From Allantophomopsis cytisporea (lineage: Eukaryota > Ascomycota > Leotiomycetes > Phacidiales > Phacidiaceae), in contig CP103029.1 of the NCBI GenBank assembly GCA_024752435.1, positions 992,001 through 1,056,000 of the forward strand: a DNA stretch of 64,000 bases. The letters are read 5' to 3'. Position 1 is the first letter of the stretch. Each line of letters starts with the position of its first letter. This document shows, piece by piece, positions 1 through 10,707 of the stretch. The translations under genes and the position numbers were made by a program. Under the pieces are notes generated by a model. That model was given only the letters and a program-made list of their open reading frames with translations, had not been told where the DNA came from and did not search any database.

Positions 1-243
1 ATGGCGAGAGGGACGGTTGTATGAAGGATCTGAGTTTCTCCTCCTTCTTTGGCGAGATAATTCAGGTTCAGGAAGAGACGAGGAGCTTTGTCCGTTGGTC
101 TTAATCTTGGCGAGACGATGGGAAGAGGCGGGTGAAAGAGGAGCGAAGGTCACAGAACGGTTATGTGGACGCTCGAGAGAGGTTATAGAGTGGTTCTGCA
201 TCATCATCAAATTATCTGTATGCTCCGTATCAGTATGTGGTCT
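1..243. other. 3' flank of the DUF3824-type gene
   Basis: Sequence between the window edge and the stop codon of the minus-strand gene. It is probably that gene's 3' untranslated region and downstream flank. Two short plus-strand open frames cross it but have no recognisable content. Confidence 0.4.
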
Positions 244-2463
244 TTAGATATCACGTTGATTAGAAAATGGTACAAACGCACCCTCCTCGGGAGACTCTGT
301 TGCGAATATACTTACATTATCTCCATCTCTACCCCTTTGCGCAGCTGTACGTCCGTATGGATCTGAAGGATAAGGGTCTTGATTCGTATAGTCCCTAGGA
401 TCATACTGAGGTACCTCATTCACATGTGTCGTAGAGGTTGTATGTTGCGTATAGCCTCCTGTGTTCTGAGGGAAGTAGGCACCACCAGAAGCTCGAGGAG
501 GAGAGTCGGAAACACTTTCAGGGTAAGGCTCATCTTCAAAGTACTCAGGTGAGACATCGCCACGGTAATGACGTCTTTCTTCACGCTCTTCCCTCTTCCT
601 GTCTTGATGCTTCTTGAGCTTGTTGATTCCAATTGCAGCTGCACCAGTGGCAATAGCTCCACTAGCTAGATCACGAGCTCGAGAGCGAGATCGACTTCTG
701 CCAACGACTCTATCAGAGTCGGAGGAGTAATCGCGTCTTCTGGAATGGCTTCGAGAACGATGACTTCCACCTCCAGACATTACCGGGTCGTAGGACTCGG
801 TTGTGGTAGTCTGCTTTGTGTAAACTGGGTCCGCGCCATACTGAACCATGCCAAGCTCAGGGTCAATGGTTTCAGCATACCCAGCAGAACGTGGCCGTGA
901 ACGACTTCTTGATGTTCTTCTCAAGTGGTGACGGGTTTCTGCCAAAGCCTCCTCATCTTCTTGTTTAGCCTTGCGCATCTCGTAAAGACCTGCAACTGCT
1001 GCTCCAGCAAGCCCAGTAGCTGCAATTGGAACTCCGGTACGAAGACGAGAGCGAGAACGAGAGGGTAAGCCTCTTCTCTCGCGAGATTTGTTGCGAGCAT
1101 ACTCCACTACGCCAGCTACCGCCGCGGTTGCTGCGCCAGCCTTGGCCATGGCTGAGGCACGATGCTTGGGATCATGGTGCCTGCTAGCACTTCGAGTTCT
1201 TGAAAAAGCAGATACAGAACGACGCCTGGAAACACTTCGTGTGCGACTGCGGCCACGACCGAGCTCGTCGCGATTGGCGATGCGGTTCTGATTGACTTTG
1301 TTGGCTACAGCTGCTGCTACACCAAGAGCCGCGAGACCAAGACCAATTTTCAGCTTCGAATGTGAGTCCCTGCTACTAGAACGTGATCGCCGACCCCTAC
1401 TCCGCGAGTCTCTTTCTCTGTATCGGCTCCTTGCTCGTGTGGCAATCTCAGTACCAATGGCACCAAGCACAGCTCCGCCAACAACATTTCTACCCTTGTG
1501 TTCTACCTCTATACCTTGTTTCTCACGGTGGTTGGCAAGAAGGGCAGCTGCTCCAGCACCCGCAAGGGCTCCTTCAGCTAGATGCCGCTTATGTTTTGGA
1601 CTCCGTGACCTGAAGCTCTTCCTATCCCGCCGGATAATCACTTGCTCATCGTCGCTATAATCGCTGACTGAATGTGGGCGACGATCGTACCTTGCCATAG
1701 CATAGTCATCATCTCTTCCTCTACCATCTGTTTCTCGAACCTCTCTGTGATAATAGTATTCTTCGTCGTCCCGTCGAGGCTCTGGACGTGCCAACTCTTG
1801 CACCTCAGATCTATGGATGACCTCGTAACTTGGTTCTTCTCTAGCCAAAACTATGGGTTGCGGTTGAGGTGCTTCTTGAACGATAATCTGCTGTGGCTCT
1901 TGGGCTCGCTGGCGGATGATTATGGGCTGCGGAGCAGGTTCCGGGCGTTCGTAGTACTCGGTCTCCTTCTGATACCTCTCGAGCTGCATCGGTTGCTCTT
2001 CTCTGCGATCCGTACGTCTCTCAATTCTAACATCTGTCTCACGCTCCCAAGGTCTATCTCTTTCGCGCTCCCATGGACGACTTGAAAGTGATTCGCGAGG
2101 GCGTTCACGCTCACGCTCACGCTCATAGACAACGGTTCGGGTGCGCTCCGGTTCGCGTTCTCTTTCTCTTTCAATGACTAATTCACGAGATGAACGTTCG
2201 GGCTCTCTCTCGACGTATCTCTCCACGCGACGATCGACCTCGACTCTTTCCGCTCGCGGTGGGCCGCTGTAACGTTCCGAATGTATACTTCTTATATCAT
2301 CATCAAAATCAGTTCGACTCGGAGTTACTCGATATCTCTGAACGGTACGGTAGCCTGCTGGCCGAGATCTTCCATAAGAAGAAGACCGATCATCATCCGA
2401 AGAGTAATCATCAGCCTCTCGACTTGTATATCGTGACTCGCGGACTCGGGAGATTTCTGGCAT
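244..2463 (-). CDS. DUF3824-type arginine/serine-rich fungal protein
   Basis: Single uninterrupted frame of 739 residues, starting MPEISRVRESRYTSR and ending at TAA (244-246). The N-terminal third is low-complexity, with alternating Arg/Glu blocks (repeated ERERE and PWERERD units). The middle and C-terminal parts contain about six Gly/Ala-rich segments of 18-22 residues (for example LAEGALAGAGAAALLANH and KIGLGLAALGVAAAVANK) separated by SRSRSR-type stretches. This alternation is typical of Pezizomycotina proteins carrying DUF3824 repeats, which have no established biochemical role. The Gly/Ala segments resemble glycine zippers and could associate with membranes or each other; that is inference. 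The C terminus is Tyr/Pro/Asp-rich and acidic. No signal peptide is evident. The call rests on overall composition and the repeated segments, not on a catalytic motif. Confidence 0.75.
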   Translation of the reverse strand: MPEISRVRESRYTSREADDYSSDDDRSSSYGRSRPAGYRTVQRYRVTPSRTDFDDDIRSIHSERYSGPPRAERVEVDRRVERYVEREPERSSRELVIEREREREPERTRTVVYERERERERPRESLSSRPWERERDRPWERETDVRIERRTDRREEQPMQLERYQKETEYYERPEPAPQPIIIRQRAQEPQQIIVQEAPQPQPIVLAREEPSYEVIHRSEVQELARPEPRRDDEEYYYHREVRETDGRGRDDDYAMARYDRRPHSVSDYSDDEQVIIRRDRKSFRSRSPKHKRHLAEGALAGAGAAALLANHREKQGIEVEHKGRNVVGGAVLGAIGTEIATRARSRYRERDSRSRGRRSRSSSRDSHSKLKIGLGLAALGVAAAVANKVNQNRIANRDELGRGRSRTRSVSRRRSVSAFSRTRSASRHHDPKHRASAMAKAGAATAAVAGVVEYARNKSRERRGLPSRSRSRLRTGVPIAATGLAGAAVAGLYEMRKAKQEDEEALAETRHHLRRTSRSRSRPRSAGYAETIDPELGMVQYGADPVYTKQTTTTESYDPVMSGGGSHRSRSHSRRRDYSSDSDRVVGRSRSRSRARDLASGAIATGAAAIGINKLKKHQDRKREEREERRHYRGDVSPEYFEDEPYPESVSDSPPRASGGAYFPQNTGGYTQHTTSTTHVNEVPQYDPRDYTNQDPYPSDPYGRTAAQRGRDGDNVSIFATESPEEGAFVPFSNQRDI

Positions 2464-2929
2464 CTTTCCAATGTTTCCACTTGCAAGACAGCGATGTCGG
2501 ATATGTTTGAATGCGTCAAAATAGGACTAGCAGTCGGAACTTTTATATAAGATTGCTGGATCAAAGAAGTGCTTTGTGACTGGTTCTTATTGTAGGCCCT
2601 TGTCTGCTTGTGAAGGCCGAAAACCCCAGCACAATATGATATTTATTGTGATCTTTATCTTTATTTTTAATGGGAAAGATGCACGCGCTCCTGCTGGAAG
2701 TAGTTCGGTAAGTGTATCCTCAAGGACTAAGGATAGGATGCAGGATGTGGGATGAAGGCGCAATGCTGACGGGTTGGGGGAAGCGCCCTTGTGTGAGCCC
2801 CAGCTGTACTGCAGTGGTTGGCGAAGGATATTGTGTTGCAAGCGTGCCTGCTGAGGGAGGCTGGGGCGGATTTGCGAGGAGGAACAGGCAGGAGTTGATT
2901 CGGTAGATGTGGGGTAATTCGGGCTGAAA

Positions 2930-2965
2930 CGACTCGACTCGACTTGACTTGACTTGACTTGACTT
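2930..2965. repeat. GACTC/GACTT pentamer tandem repeat
   Basis: Seven or so consecutive 5-base units, the first reading GACTC and the later ones GACTT. It lies in non-coding DNA upstream of the DUF3824-type gene. It is a simple repeat with no apparent function. Confidence 0.8.
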
Positions 2966-3104
2966 TGCTTTATCTGATGGACAAAATGATGTCGCAAATG
3001 ATGGCGGGATATGGAGCTCTCAAGGTTTATACTCGTGAATGAAGGGTATCTTTGATGGAGGTGGGACAAGAGATGTCGCGCAGAGTAGGACGAAAGACAG
3101 GAAG

Positions 3105-3182
3105 GAGTATTTGTGTATGTGTTTGCGTGTGTTTGTGTTTATACATACATATATGTGTATATATAAATATATATAAATATAC
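3105..3182. repeat. TG/TA dinucleotide-rich microsatellite
   Basis: Imperfect run of GTGTTTG and TATATA units about 75 bases long in the non-coding spacer. Confidence 0.7.
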
Positions 3183-4969
3183 AAATCCTCAGATAGGATT
3201 TGTAGGTACTTATCTCGGTTGGGCACGACCGACAAACCCAGCACAGCACAGCACAGTAATAGAGAGAGAGAAAAGAGAGGACAAAAGGCAAGGAAAGCAG
3301 AAGAAGGTATAGAGGATGGAAGGTATTATGGAGAGAAGAAAGTCAACCCCAGATCAAGGACACACATATACACGGCATGTATGTATGTATGAGAACGAAA
3401 CGAACAAGATTGACATCCCTGCTCTCCACGTAGCACATTCATCTGTCATGTGTTTTGTCTAGCTACTTTCCTTCTCTTCTCTTCTCTTCTCTGTGCACAC
3501 TTTCCTTCATTATGATTGGACTGGGATGATAAAGTAACATGTTTGACAATAGAAAGTCGTGGATGTTCGCTCACCTTGCCTTTCCTCTCCCTTCCTTACC
3601 TTTACCTAGTCGAGCACTTTTACTTCCGTCACCCGAGCGAGTTTCCTTAACGCCGTTGCCAGCCTCTTCGATATTTTCTCATGATCCGACCTGATCCCTC
3701 TCACATTAGTCCACGATAGGTAGTCCTCGGACCCCTCACCCCCCAGCCCCCATGCATACCAGCCAAGATTTGCTAGAAGACTGTCTACTATCATGACGCC
3801 ATATTGAAGTGTTCGGTGCTCCAAATTCCCTGCATAATTCGGGTGCGAGCACTAAAGTGAATGAATACCTGACCTGAGTGTATTGCCTTTGTGCACGTGA
3901 AGTTGAGACGCATCTCAAAATTACGTATGGATAGCTAGGCAGAGAGAAGAGTAAAGGTCGATGGATCGATCATACACACTCATCGTTCACCTATCCGGAT
4001 TTACCTCGGTATCTAAAGTGCCTTACTGTTTGCCCTTCATTTCTGTAGCGTGACATCTGACTAGTCCGCATGTTGACACTCTAAATTCTGACAAGTGCTG
4101 AATGAGATACCTTCTTACCTTATATACCTTACCTTACCTACAAAGGTACCTTAGACACCGTATTTGCCTATCTACCTAGTGGCGGATCCATGCAGACACT
4201 ACCTACCTAGGTTAGGTAGATATATCTTGCCTCGCGTTGCCTTGCCTTGCCTAGGTACCTTCTTACATGCTTATGTAGTATGTAGATAAAATCGTGGCGG
4301 CACGGGCCTCATTCCCCAGAATTGTATTTCCCATGCTCCCACTGTTCACTATTTGGCGGTAGCCTACCCGCCTTCAGTCCAGGTATGTAAATGCTTAAGT
4401 ATCCCACTACTGAACTGAACCCGTACTACATACAAGTACATACCTATGTATGTATGTACATATATACTTTGGCAGAATCCACAAAAGGTTCCATCAGCCT
4501 AGTGTGGCGGCTTGAAGTGGTTGAGCACGTATTCCGGTGGTGACCGACGCATCCCAACTACCTACCATATCATATACGCTACTACATAGGTGCGCACAAG
4601 GTAGGTACATATCTACATGTACATTTATCTTACCACCCCCATACTTGTTGTTATGAGTCAGTCATTCTCATAGCCTCAAACTCCATTCCCGATTAGGGTA
4701 TATTATACCAATCTACATTGTCAGTACAACGTTTCCTTCCCATCATCAGTACTAATTTGTAATTATTCAGCTTTATGATTCTTGAAATCTGTGTGCTATC
4801 TTCCTTTGCATTCGAGGGGTCATGCAAATGTGAAATTCCGGGTTGTGTCCGTTTTTACTCTTGAACAGTCGTGATTGATGCTAAAAGCTACTGCTTCTCG
4901 GTCATTATCACACTCACATACAGATGGCACTTACATAGTAGTTATAAATGGCTATGTTCATCCATGTAG

Positions 4970-5503
4970 GATCTGCCATTAGATCTCTACACCGTTACTG
5001 TTCCTGCCGCTATCACGGCTACTTTGATCTCTGGTACCACGACCTCTGTTCACGATGGTCCAAGCAACATCGGCTTCGGAATTGCAGTAGGAACCAGTGC
5101 TCTGACTGCTGGTGAGCCAGTTAACATAGTTGTTGAGGATGGTACCACAGTTTTCATTACTGGTATTGACATTACCGCAGATGCGACCTGGTACCCCGAG
5201 TCCAATTTCACTGGCTCCGCTCCATCTCCCATTACCACGCCTCTTGCGACTGTCCCACCTGTTACTTCTGACTCTGAAGCTGGCCATGTCGAGGACGGCG
5301 AATTGACTGCTGGTCAAACTGTTGCTATTGTCACCCAGACGGATGGCTCTGGTTTTTACTTCACTAGCAACGATTACTCAAACGCCATCTGGTAGCCAAG
5401 CAGCACTTCCTGGTTTCCTCCCCCACTTGGTACCTCAATGTCTGCCGATACCACATGTACTGAGACTGCTACTGTTGGTGCTGTTAGGAGAACTTCCATA
5501 TAG
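4970..5503 (+). pseudogene. relic of a Thr/Ser-rich secreted-type protein
   Basis: An open frame from about 4970 encodes about 141 residues rich in Thr, Ser, Val and Gly (for example DLYTVTVPAAITATLISG and SALTAGEPVNIVVEDGTTVF). This resembles the low-complexity domains of fungal secreted or cell-wall proteins. It has no start codon or signal peptide, although a possible intron acceptor (TGTAG) sits immediately before it. A TAG at 5393-5395 stops it, yet the same frame continues with similar composition (PSSTSWFPPPLGTSMSADTT) to a second stop near 5501. A CAG-to-TAG change would explain the first stop and is the kind of change RIP makes. The family is not identified. It may instead be the 3' end of a real gene whose first exon I could not find. 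Confidence 0.4.
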
Positions 5504-5929
5504 GCCATGGCCTAAATATGAAGACTACTCTTGAGACACGCACTGTTACTATTAGGTGTGTAGAGCTCTGAAATTTGTTTACTCTATCGACTGATATGCT
5601 CCAGTTCCAGTGCTTGACTTATAATTTATGAATGCAGATCCTCTATGCTGCGCGATTAGTTGCTGCTATTTTCATAGATCATGAGTTCATGTAATTGAGA
5701 GTGGAACTGTCATTGTGGCGGTGATTCCTTGAAAACATGCATGGACGTCCTTTGCAGAAGCAAGATAGTCTTGATGAAACTACTTCAAAGTCAATACTTT
5801 CAGAACTGCTGTTTTAGTTGAAATGAATGTAGCTTTCCTGGCTATTCCAGTTTTGAATCCAACCAACGCCATCGCTATGCCAAACCAAATCTCATGTTTA
5901 TTCTCCCCAAACCCTATATTCGTACGCTT
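5504..5929. other. spacer, nothing identified
   Basis: About 425 bases between the relic and the IMP3 stop codon. It is probably the IMP3 3' untranslated region on the minus strand plus flank. Confidence 0.4.
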
Positions 5930-6543
5930 CTACAAAAGATCAAAATCATCCAGCTTTTCCTTGTATTGCAGAATGTTTCTTCTGATCTTCGATCCATCTA
6001 CCCAAGTAACGAAGTCCTCCATACTTCTGGTCACAAGAAATGCAGTATCGGTAATGGTTTCGGTTCCAACTCGCACATGTCCTTGCTCAATGATTTTGTT
6101 GGCGGCTTGAACGGTCTCCGCCATGCGTAGCCTGGTCATGACAACTGGCAATCTTCGGCGACAGAATGATGAGACGGTCACATCTTTTTCAACAGAGGAA
6201 AGCTTGCCGGTAGAGGCAGTGGTGGAGAGGATCCCAATGTCATTGAGCTTGTCAAGGAGCAGGTTTTCGTGCTTCGCGCGAACTGGGTCATCGGGTGGCA
6301 GGGCGGCAAGCTTATGTGCTAGTTGACGAAGAGACTACACGGAAGATCAGCATAATATACTAGAAGCTTTCTCTAATAAAAACATACACCACAGATTCTG
6401 TTGTACTTCTGATAGTCGCCTGGCTTTTGGATAGCATATCTTCGAATGACAGCGGCATCGCGGTGGTTATTGTCGCCGGCATAAGTGGTGAAATCAACTT
6501 TTCGAAGAAGCTTCTGCTCGTGATGTTTAAGTTTTCTAACCAT
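5930..6543 (-). CDS. IMP3: U3 snoRNP protein Imp3
   Basis: Two exons on the minus strand: 6543-6388 and 6334-5930, joined in phase 0 across a 53-base intron (GTATGT...TAG). Product 186 residues, matching the usual length of about 183. It begins MVRKLKHHEQKLLRKVDF, the hallmark Imp3 N terminus. Residues about 104-170 form an S4 RNA-binding domain with FCRRRLPVVMTRLRMAE and EQGHVRVG, followed by the conserved SMEDFVTWVDGSKIRR and the family's DDFDL-type end. In other eukaryotes Imp3 acts in the nucleolus with Mpp10 and Imp4, bridging U3 snoRNA and pre-18S rRNA in the small-subunit processome. It is divergent from the mitochondrial S18 gene, with 200 bases between start codons. Confidence 0.95.
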
Positions 6544-6743
6544 CTTGTCGTTCTATTGTGTGAAAATGAAGTCGGGATGATCAAAAGATTATTATGCGCT
6601 TTGAGGCTGTGATTTTCCTTATCGCAGATAAACTTCTAGAAAAAAGTGTGCTTATGTAAGCAATACATCTCTTTGGCAGTTCGGCCATGGCCTCGACGAC
6701 AATGCGAGGAATATAACAGCGATTCAACAATACGATCAGCATT
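6544..6743. promoter_or_regulatory. bidirectional promoter of IMP3 and mitochondrial S18
   Basis: Only 200 bases separate the start codons of two divergent genes, so both promoters must lie here or overlap the genes. No strong TATA element was recognised. Sharing is inferred from layout only. Confidence 0.5.
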
Positions 6744-7628
6744 ATGCTACCAAGGTTACGTTTTACAAATGTGGTATGGGAGTCCAAACATGTGCAGTCA
6801 TGCTTGAGAACTTTTTCTACATCACAAAGAGCGTGTGGTAAGCAATTGACATAGACAAGTCACCTACTTACTTAATTACCAGCTATTCTAACTTCTCAAT
6901 AGATGGCAACCAAAACGAATCCGCTGCTCTCCTTGGCTCTCTCTTTCAATCTCCAAATTCGAACGTGTCTCCTTCTGAATCTCCAATCAGACCTCAACTC
7001 TCAGCCTCCTTCCGCAGTGTTCTTCGCAATGACAGACCTGGCGCCGACGGTGGGCGATCCACAGCAGCAGCATCACGCCTTATCCAAAAGACAATGGAGC
7101 GCCAGCAAGCCAAGGCCAGTCGACGATCGGGTCACATGAACCCAACCGTTGCAGATATTGAAAAGACCAAGATGGCCAGTGATCTGGGCAAGCAGATACT
7201 TAGAAAGTGGAAGCAGGGTGATATTTACGCTCCTCACGATCTGTCTGCTACGGAGGCACAGAAGTGGAAGATGAATGCGCCACCAGCATACGATGTCTTT
7301 GATGTGCTGGGCCTGAATCCTATTGATGGATACAAGGTACGTTATAAGGCCGCGGAATATAAAATTGGAATTACTTGAAAACATAAAACTAATCTCTGTT
7401 ATGTAGAACTTCTCAGTCTTGTCGGAATATATGTCACCCATGGGTCGTATCAAGCATTCCAAAGAAACCGGTCTCAGATCCGTCAATCAACGACGAATTT
7501 CTAAGGCCATCAGAAGAAGTATTGGAATGGGCATCATGCCAAGTGTCCACAGACATCCAGAGATCTTGCAGAAGGAGGCTCAGAAACAACATGATTACCA
7601 GGTTAGATCAAGAATGTCAGGTTTGTAG
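6744..7628 (+). CDS. RSM18: mitochondrial small-subunit ribosomal protein bS18m
   Basis: Three exons: 6744-6837, 6903-7336 and 7407-7628, giving 249 residues. Both introns are canonical (GTAAGC...CTAAC...TAG and GTACGT...TAG) and preserve frame. The first exon encodes MLPRLRFTNVVWESKHVQ followed by FSTSQRAC, a basic, Ser-rich presequence typical of mitochondrial import. The last exon carries the bacterial S18-like core: NFSVLSEYMSPMGRIK, then TGLRSVNQRRISKAIRRS and MGIMPSVHRHPE. The protein should sit in the small subunit of the mitochondrial ribosome. It is longer than bacterial S18 (about 75 residues) because of an N-terminal extension, as is usual in fungi. A short downstream intron near the C terminus cannot be excluded. 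Confidence 0.88.
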
Positions 7629-8093
7629 TTTATGTTCGAGTGTGATGATATTGTTGAGATACAGTCCCATTTTGAAGAACTTGCAATCCGTGAATTATAT
7701 CTGCCAATCAGTTTATTTTTCTGTGAGGATTTTTGGCCACATCCAAGTGTCTGATAAAATAGCCATGAACTTCTTGTTTTTACTTCCTCTGCTCGTCTCT
7801 CGCCTGCTGGGCCAGCAAATCCATTGACTAGCAAGTGTTTCACTTCGAAGCACTTAGTCTCGAAACCTGAGCAGATTGCGTCTTCGGGTATGAGAAGGTG
7901 ACATGTCTCTTGTTTTCTTTTCTATTTCAGATTAAGAGTATTCTTTGATTGAGAACGATCATAATCGTTGATGGAGCTGTAACAGTAGTATATGTGCTGG
8001 GATACTTGGTTGAGATGGACACTCTCTTGATGTCCATTACTCAATCACTATTTATGTATTCGTTATCTGTACCTCCATTATCGCTCAAAATGA

Positions 8094-8140
8094 TGACTCA
8101 AAATGATGACTCAAAATGATGACTCAAAATTCGCCGTCAA
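8094..8140. repeat. 13-base tandem repeat, 3.6 copies
   Basis: Three exact consecutive copies of CTCAAAATGATGA plus a partial fourth, in non-coding DNA upstream of DIM1. Confidence 0.9.
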
Positions 8141-8550
8141 CCAACTCCGTTTGTATGAATGCCTCTCAGCCTAAGATCCTTGTAGGTACACATGCAAAGA
8201 CAAGACACACTGAAGGGGTCTTGTGCCATATCATCGTGTAAATATCACTTATTAGTCTCTTATATCCTTAGAACCAACCAGTTTTCTTGTTTTCCTGGTT
8301 CACTCTTTCTTTGCAAATACATCTCAAAATGTTAATAGTCAAACATATGACTTTACTAGTGATCTTACTCTTCAAGGCAGCGAATAACAGATCTGATCCT
8401 CAAAATACCGACTATCGATCTGCAAAGATATTTAGTTCAGTTGTGAAGGGCTCTTAGTGTGAGTTTCCTGTATGTACTACGGTCAAGGGATATCTTGAAA
8501 GTCATGACGAACAGAACTCAATTTGTACCAAGACAAATGCGTGTGTTTTA

Positions 8551-8599
8551 TACCCATACAACCCACGTATCACGCGATGATATGTGGGTTGTATGGGTA
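8551..8599. repeat. inverted repeat with 16-base perfect arms
   Basis: TACCCATACAACCCAC at 8551-8566 is exactly complementary to GTGGGTTGTATGGGTA at 8584-8599. The 17-base spacer could extend the stem by a few pairs with one mismatch. Its function is unknown. It could be a small hairpin transcript, a regulator site or a tiny transposon footprint. Confidence 0.85.
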
Positions 8600-8881
8600 A
8601 ACTACTCTTTTACTCATTTACATTTTGTTTGATAAGTTAATTGAATTATATTATTCTTACCTATCTAGGTAGGTACCAAAAATACATCTTGTGTACATAA
8701 TGTAATGTAGTTGCTCCCAATGTTTAAACCCCTTAGCGTTATGGTCGAAGACCACCACACGGGGGAATTAGCGCGCTTTCGATAAGGAAAATCGGAGCTA
8801 AGATACAAAAAGTCTCGAACCCAAGTCGCAAACAACTACAATTGTCAAAACCTCAACCCTCAACACCATCAAATCGCAACC

Positions 8882-10081
8882 ATGGGAAAAATCCAGAAGG
8901 GCAAAAAGAACTCTGCTGCAGGTGGAACACCCTATGAAAAAGCTGCCAAAGCCACCAATAATGTCTTCAAATTCAATACGAATGTTGGACAGCATATTCT
9001 CAAGAACCCGGGAGTCGCAGAAGCAATCGTTGCCAAAGCTAATCTCAAACCCTCGGATGTCGTGCTCGAAGTTGGTCCTGGTACAGGAAATTTGACTGTC
9101 AGAATTTTGGAGAAGGCGAAGAAGGTCATTGCTTGCGAGTTGGACCCTCGTATGGCAGCTGAGGTTACCAAGAGAGTTCAAGGGAAGCCAGAGGCTAAAA
9201 GATTGGAGGTTCTCCTGGGAGATGTCATGAAGACAACGCTGCCACCCTTTGATGTTTGCATCAGCAATACTCCTTACCAAGTAGTTTCCCGGCCATCATA
9301 AAGTCAAGCATGTTACTAATAGCGAGATCAGATTTCGTCTCCACTTGTCTTCAAGCTTCTCTCTCTTCCAAATCCGCCACGAACTTCAATACTCATGTTT
9401 CAACGCGAATTTGCATTGCGACTCACTGCCCGCCCAGGCGATGCACTTTACTGCCGTCTTTCTGTAAACGCACAATTCTGGTCTAAAATAACCCACATCA
9501 TGAAGGTGGGCAAGAACAATTTTAAGCCTCCACCACAAGTCGAATCTAGTGTTGTCAGGATTGAGCCAAAGATGGGCAAGGATAGACCCGGTGTCAGCTG
9601 GGATGAGTGGGATGGGATGCTTAGAATTTGTTTCGTGAGAAAGAACAGAACGATGCGTGCTAGTTGGTTAGGCACCAAGGAAGTACTGGGGCTCATCGAA
9701 AGAAATTACCGTGTTTGGTGCGCGATGAACCATGTTGCAATTGATGAAACTATTGTGGGTGACGATGATGAAGATATGGATGTTGATGGAGGCATTTCTT
9801 CTATACCTGCCGAGGATGAATGGGATGGGGGCATGGACGTCGACGATGAGATAGACGACACACCAGCCTTCTTCAAAGAGCTCAACGAGAAGAATCATAA
9901 CCCGGAGAAGACAAAGAGCAAGAAGAAGAAAACTAGGGTTGCGGAGTTGATTAGGGAGAAGATCAGAAAGGTGTTGGAAGACGTTACAGAATTGGCGGAT
10001 AAGCGTGCTGGCAAGTGCGATGAGAATGATTTCTTGAGACTCCTATTTGCTTTCAACGAGGAGGGTATTCACTTTGCTTGA
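8882..10081 (+). CDS. DIM1: 18S rRNA adenine dimethyltransferase Dim1
   Basis: Two exons, 8882-9280 and 9332-10081, joined in phase 0 across a 51-base intron (GTAGTT...CTAAT...CAG). Product 382 residues. The family (KsgA/Dim1) uses S-adenosylmethionine to dimethylate two adjacent adenines near the 3' end of 18S rRNA and is also needed for pre-rRNA processing. Visible motifs are the SAM-binding EVGPGTGNLT (about residues 63-72), the acidic ACELDPRMA, and the catalytic NTPY (129-132) just before the intron. Conserved MFQREFALRLTARPGD follows. An unusual acidic stretch rich in Asp/Glu (about 277-320, with DDDEDMDVDGG and DEWDGGMDVDDEID) lengthens it relative to typical homologues of about 315 residues. 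The C-terminal LLFAFNEEGIHF is a conserved ending. Confidence 0.95.
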
Positions 10082-10364
10082 TCGATTGTATGTCACAGGA
10101 TATCAAAAGTGTTGGGAATTAGCATGGCGTTTTGGGGGGGGGGGGCAATCTTATATCCATAATGGTATAGAATATAGGGATTTCTTATTCTTGAAGCACT
10201 ATCTTATGTTCCTCTATTATCTGCCATGAGAGCTATGGTACAGGACTTCCTGAAGAATATAGATCTGAAGATGTCTCAATTACCACGCACCTTTTCTGGA
10301 GCTTGAATCTTTGACTTTGCCACCTTATATTATAATGGCTACTCTCGAATCAACGGGCGATTTC

Positions 10365-10707
10365 TCACCAGCGCTCCCTTGTTCTCGTCGGATCTATCTT
10401 GGAGTTTGTAGGGACGTCAAGATCGTCCTCAGCAACACGGTCAATTTGGTCTAGGGGCCAAGCTGACTGCAGAACCACTTCCTGAGCTTGTTCACATGTT
10501 ATCACTTCGGTTTTTCTGACACCAGCAATCCTAGCCTGCCTTTTCTTTCAATAAGCGTAGAATAGTAATGCTGTCACAAATACTGCACCCAGCGATCCCG
10601 TCTTGATCTTATTCTTGCGACAGGAATCCGAATAGTATACGATGGAGTTCTAGCTTTTCTATAAACAAATCTTCAGCAATATTGTCCACATTACCTGATC
10701 CCTCCAT
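10365..10707 (-). pseudogene. possible broken small membrane-protein gene
   Basis: Minus-strand reading from ATG at 10707 gives MEGSGNVDNIAEDLFIEKL then LELHRILFGFLSQE and a stop. One base out of frame it continues KIKTGSLGAVFVTALLFYAY, a plausible membrane helix, then a TGA. That frame continues with KKRQARIAGVRKTEVITCEQ and further charged sequence to a stop at 10365-10367. The protein-like composition across a frameshift and a stop suggests a decayed gene or an unrecognised spliced one. No family was recognised. Confidence 0.25.

Larger units (their letters stand above)
2464..4969. other. gene-poor spacer with simple repeats
   Basis: No convincing coding region was seen. It holds a GACTT pentamer tandem near 2930-2965, a TG/TA microsatellite at about 3110-3180, a CTCTT tract at about 3472-3491, a TATG run near 3380, and several TACCTAGGTA-like palindromes between 4130 and 4260. 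Short open frames here lack protein-like composition. The part next to 2464 is probably the promoter and leader of the minus-strand gene. Confidence 0.5.
7629..8881. other. intergenic region with tandem repeat and hairpin
   Basis: About 1.25 kb without a supported gene. It contains a 13-base tandem repeat (8094-8140), a long-armed hairpin (8551-8599) and a CTAGGTAGGTACC motif near 8667-8679. The last 150 bases are the DIM1 leader. Confidence 0.5.

Noticed and set aside
1292..1660. Plus-strand open frame within the DUF3824-type gene
   Set aside because: Antisense shadow of the repetitive, high-GC coding sequence.
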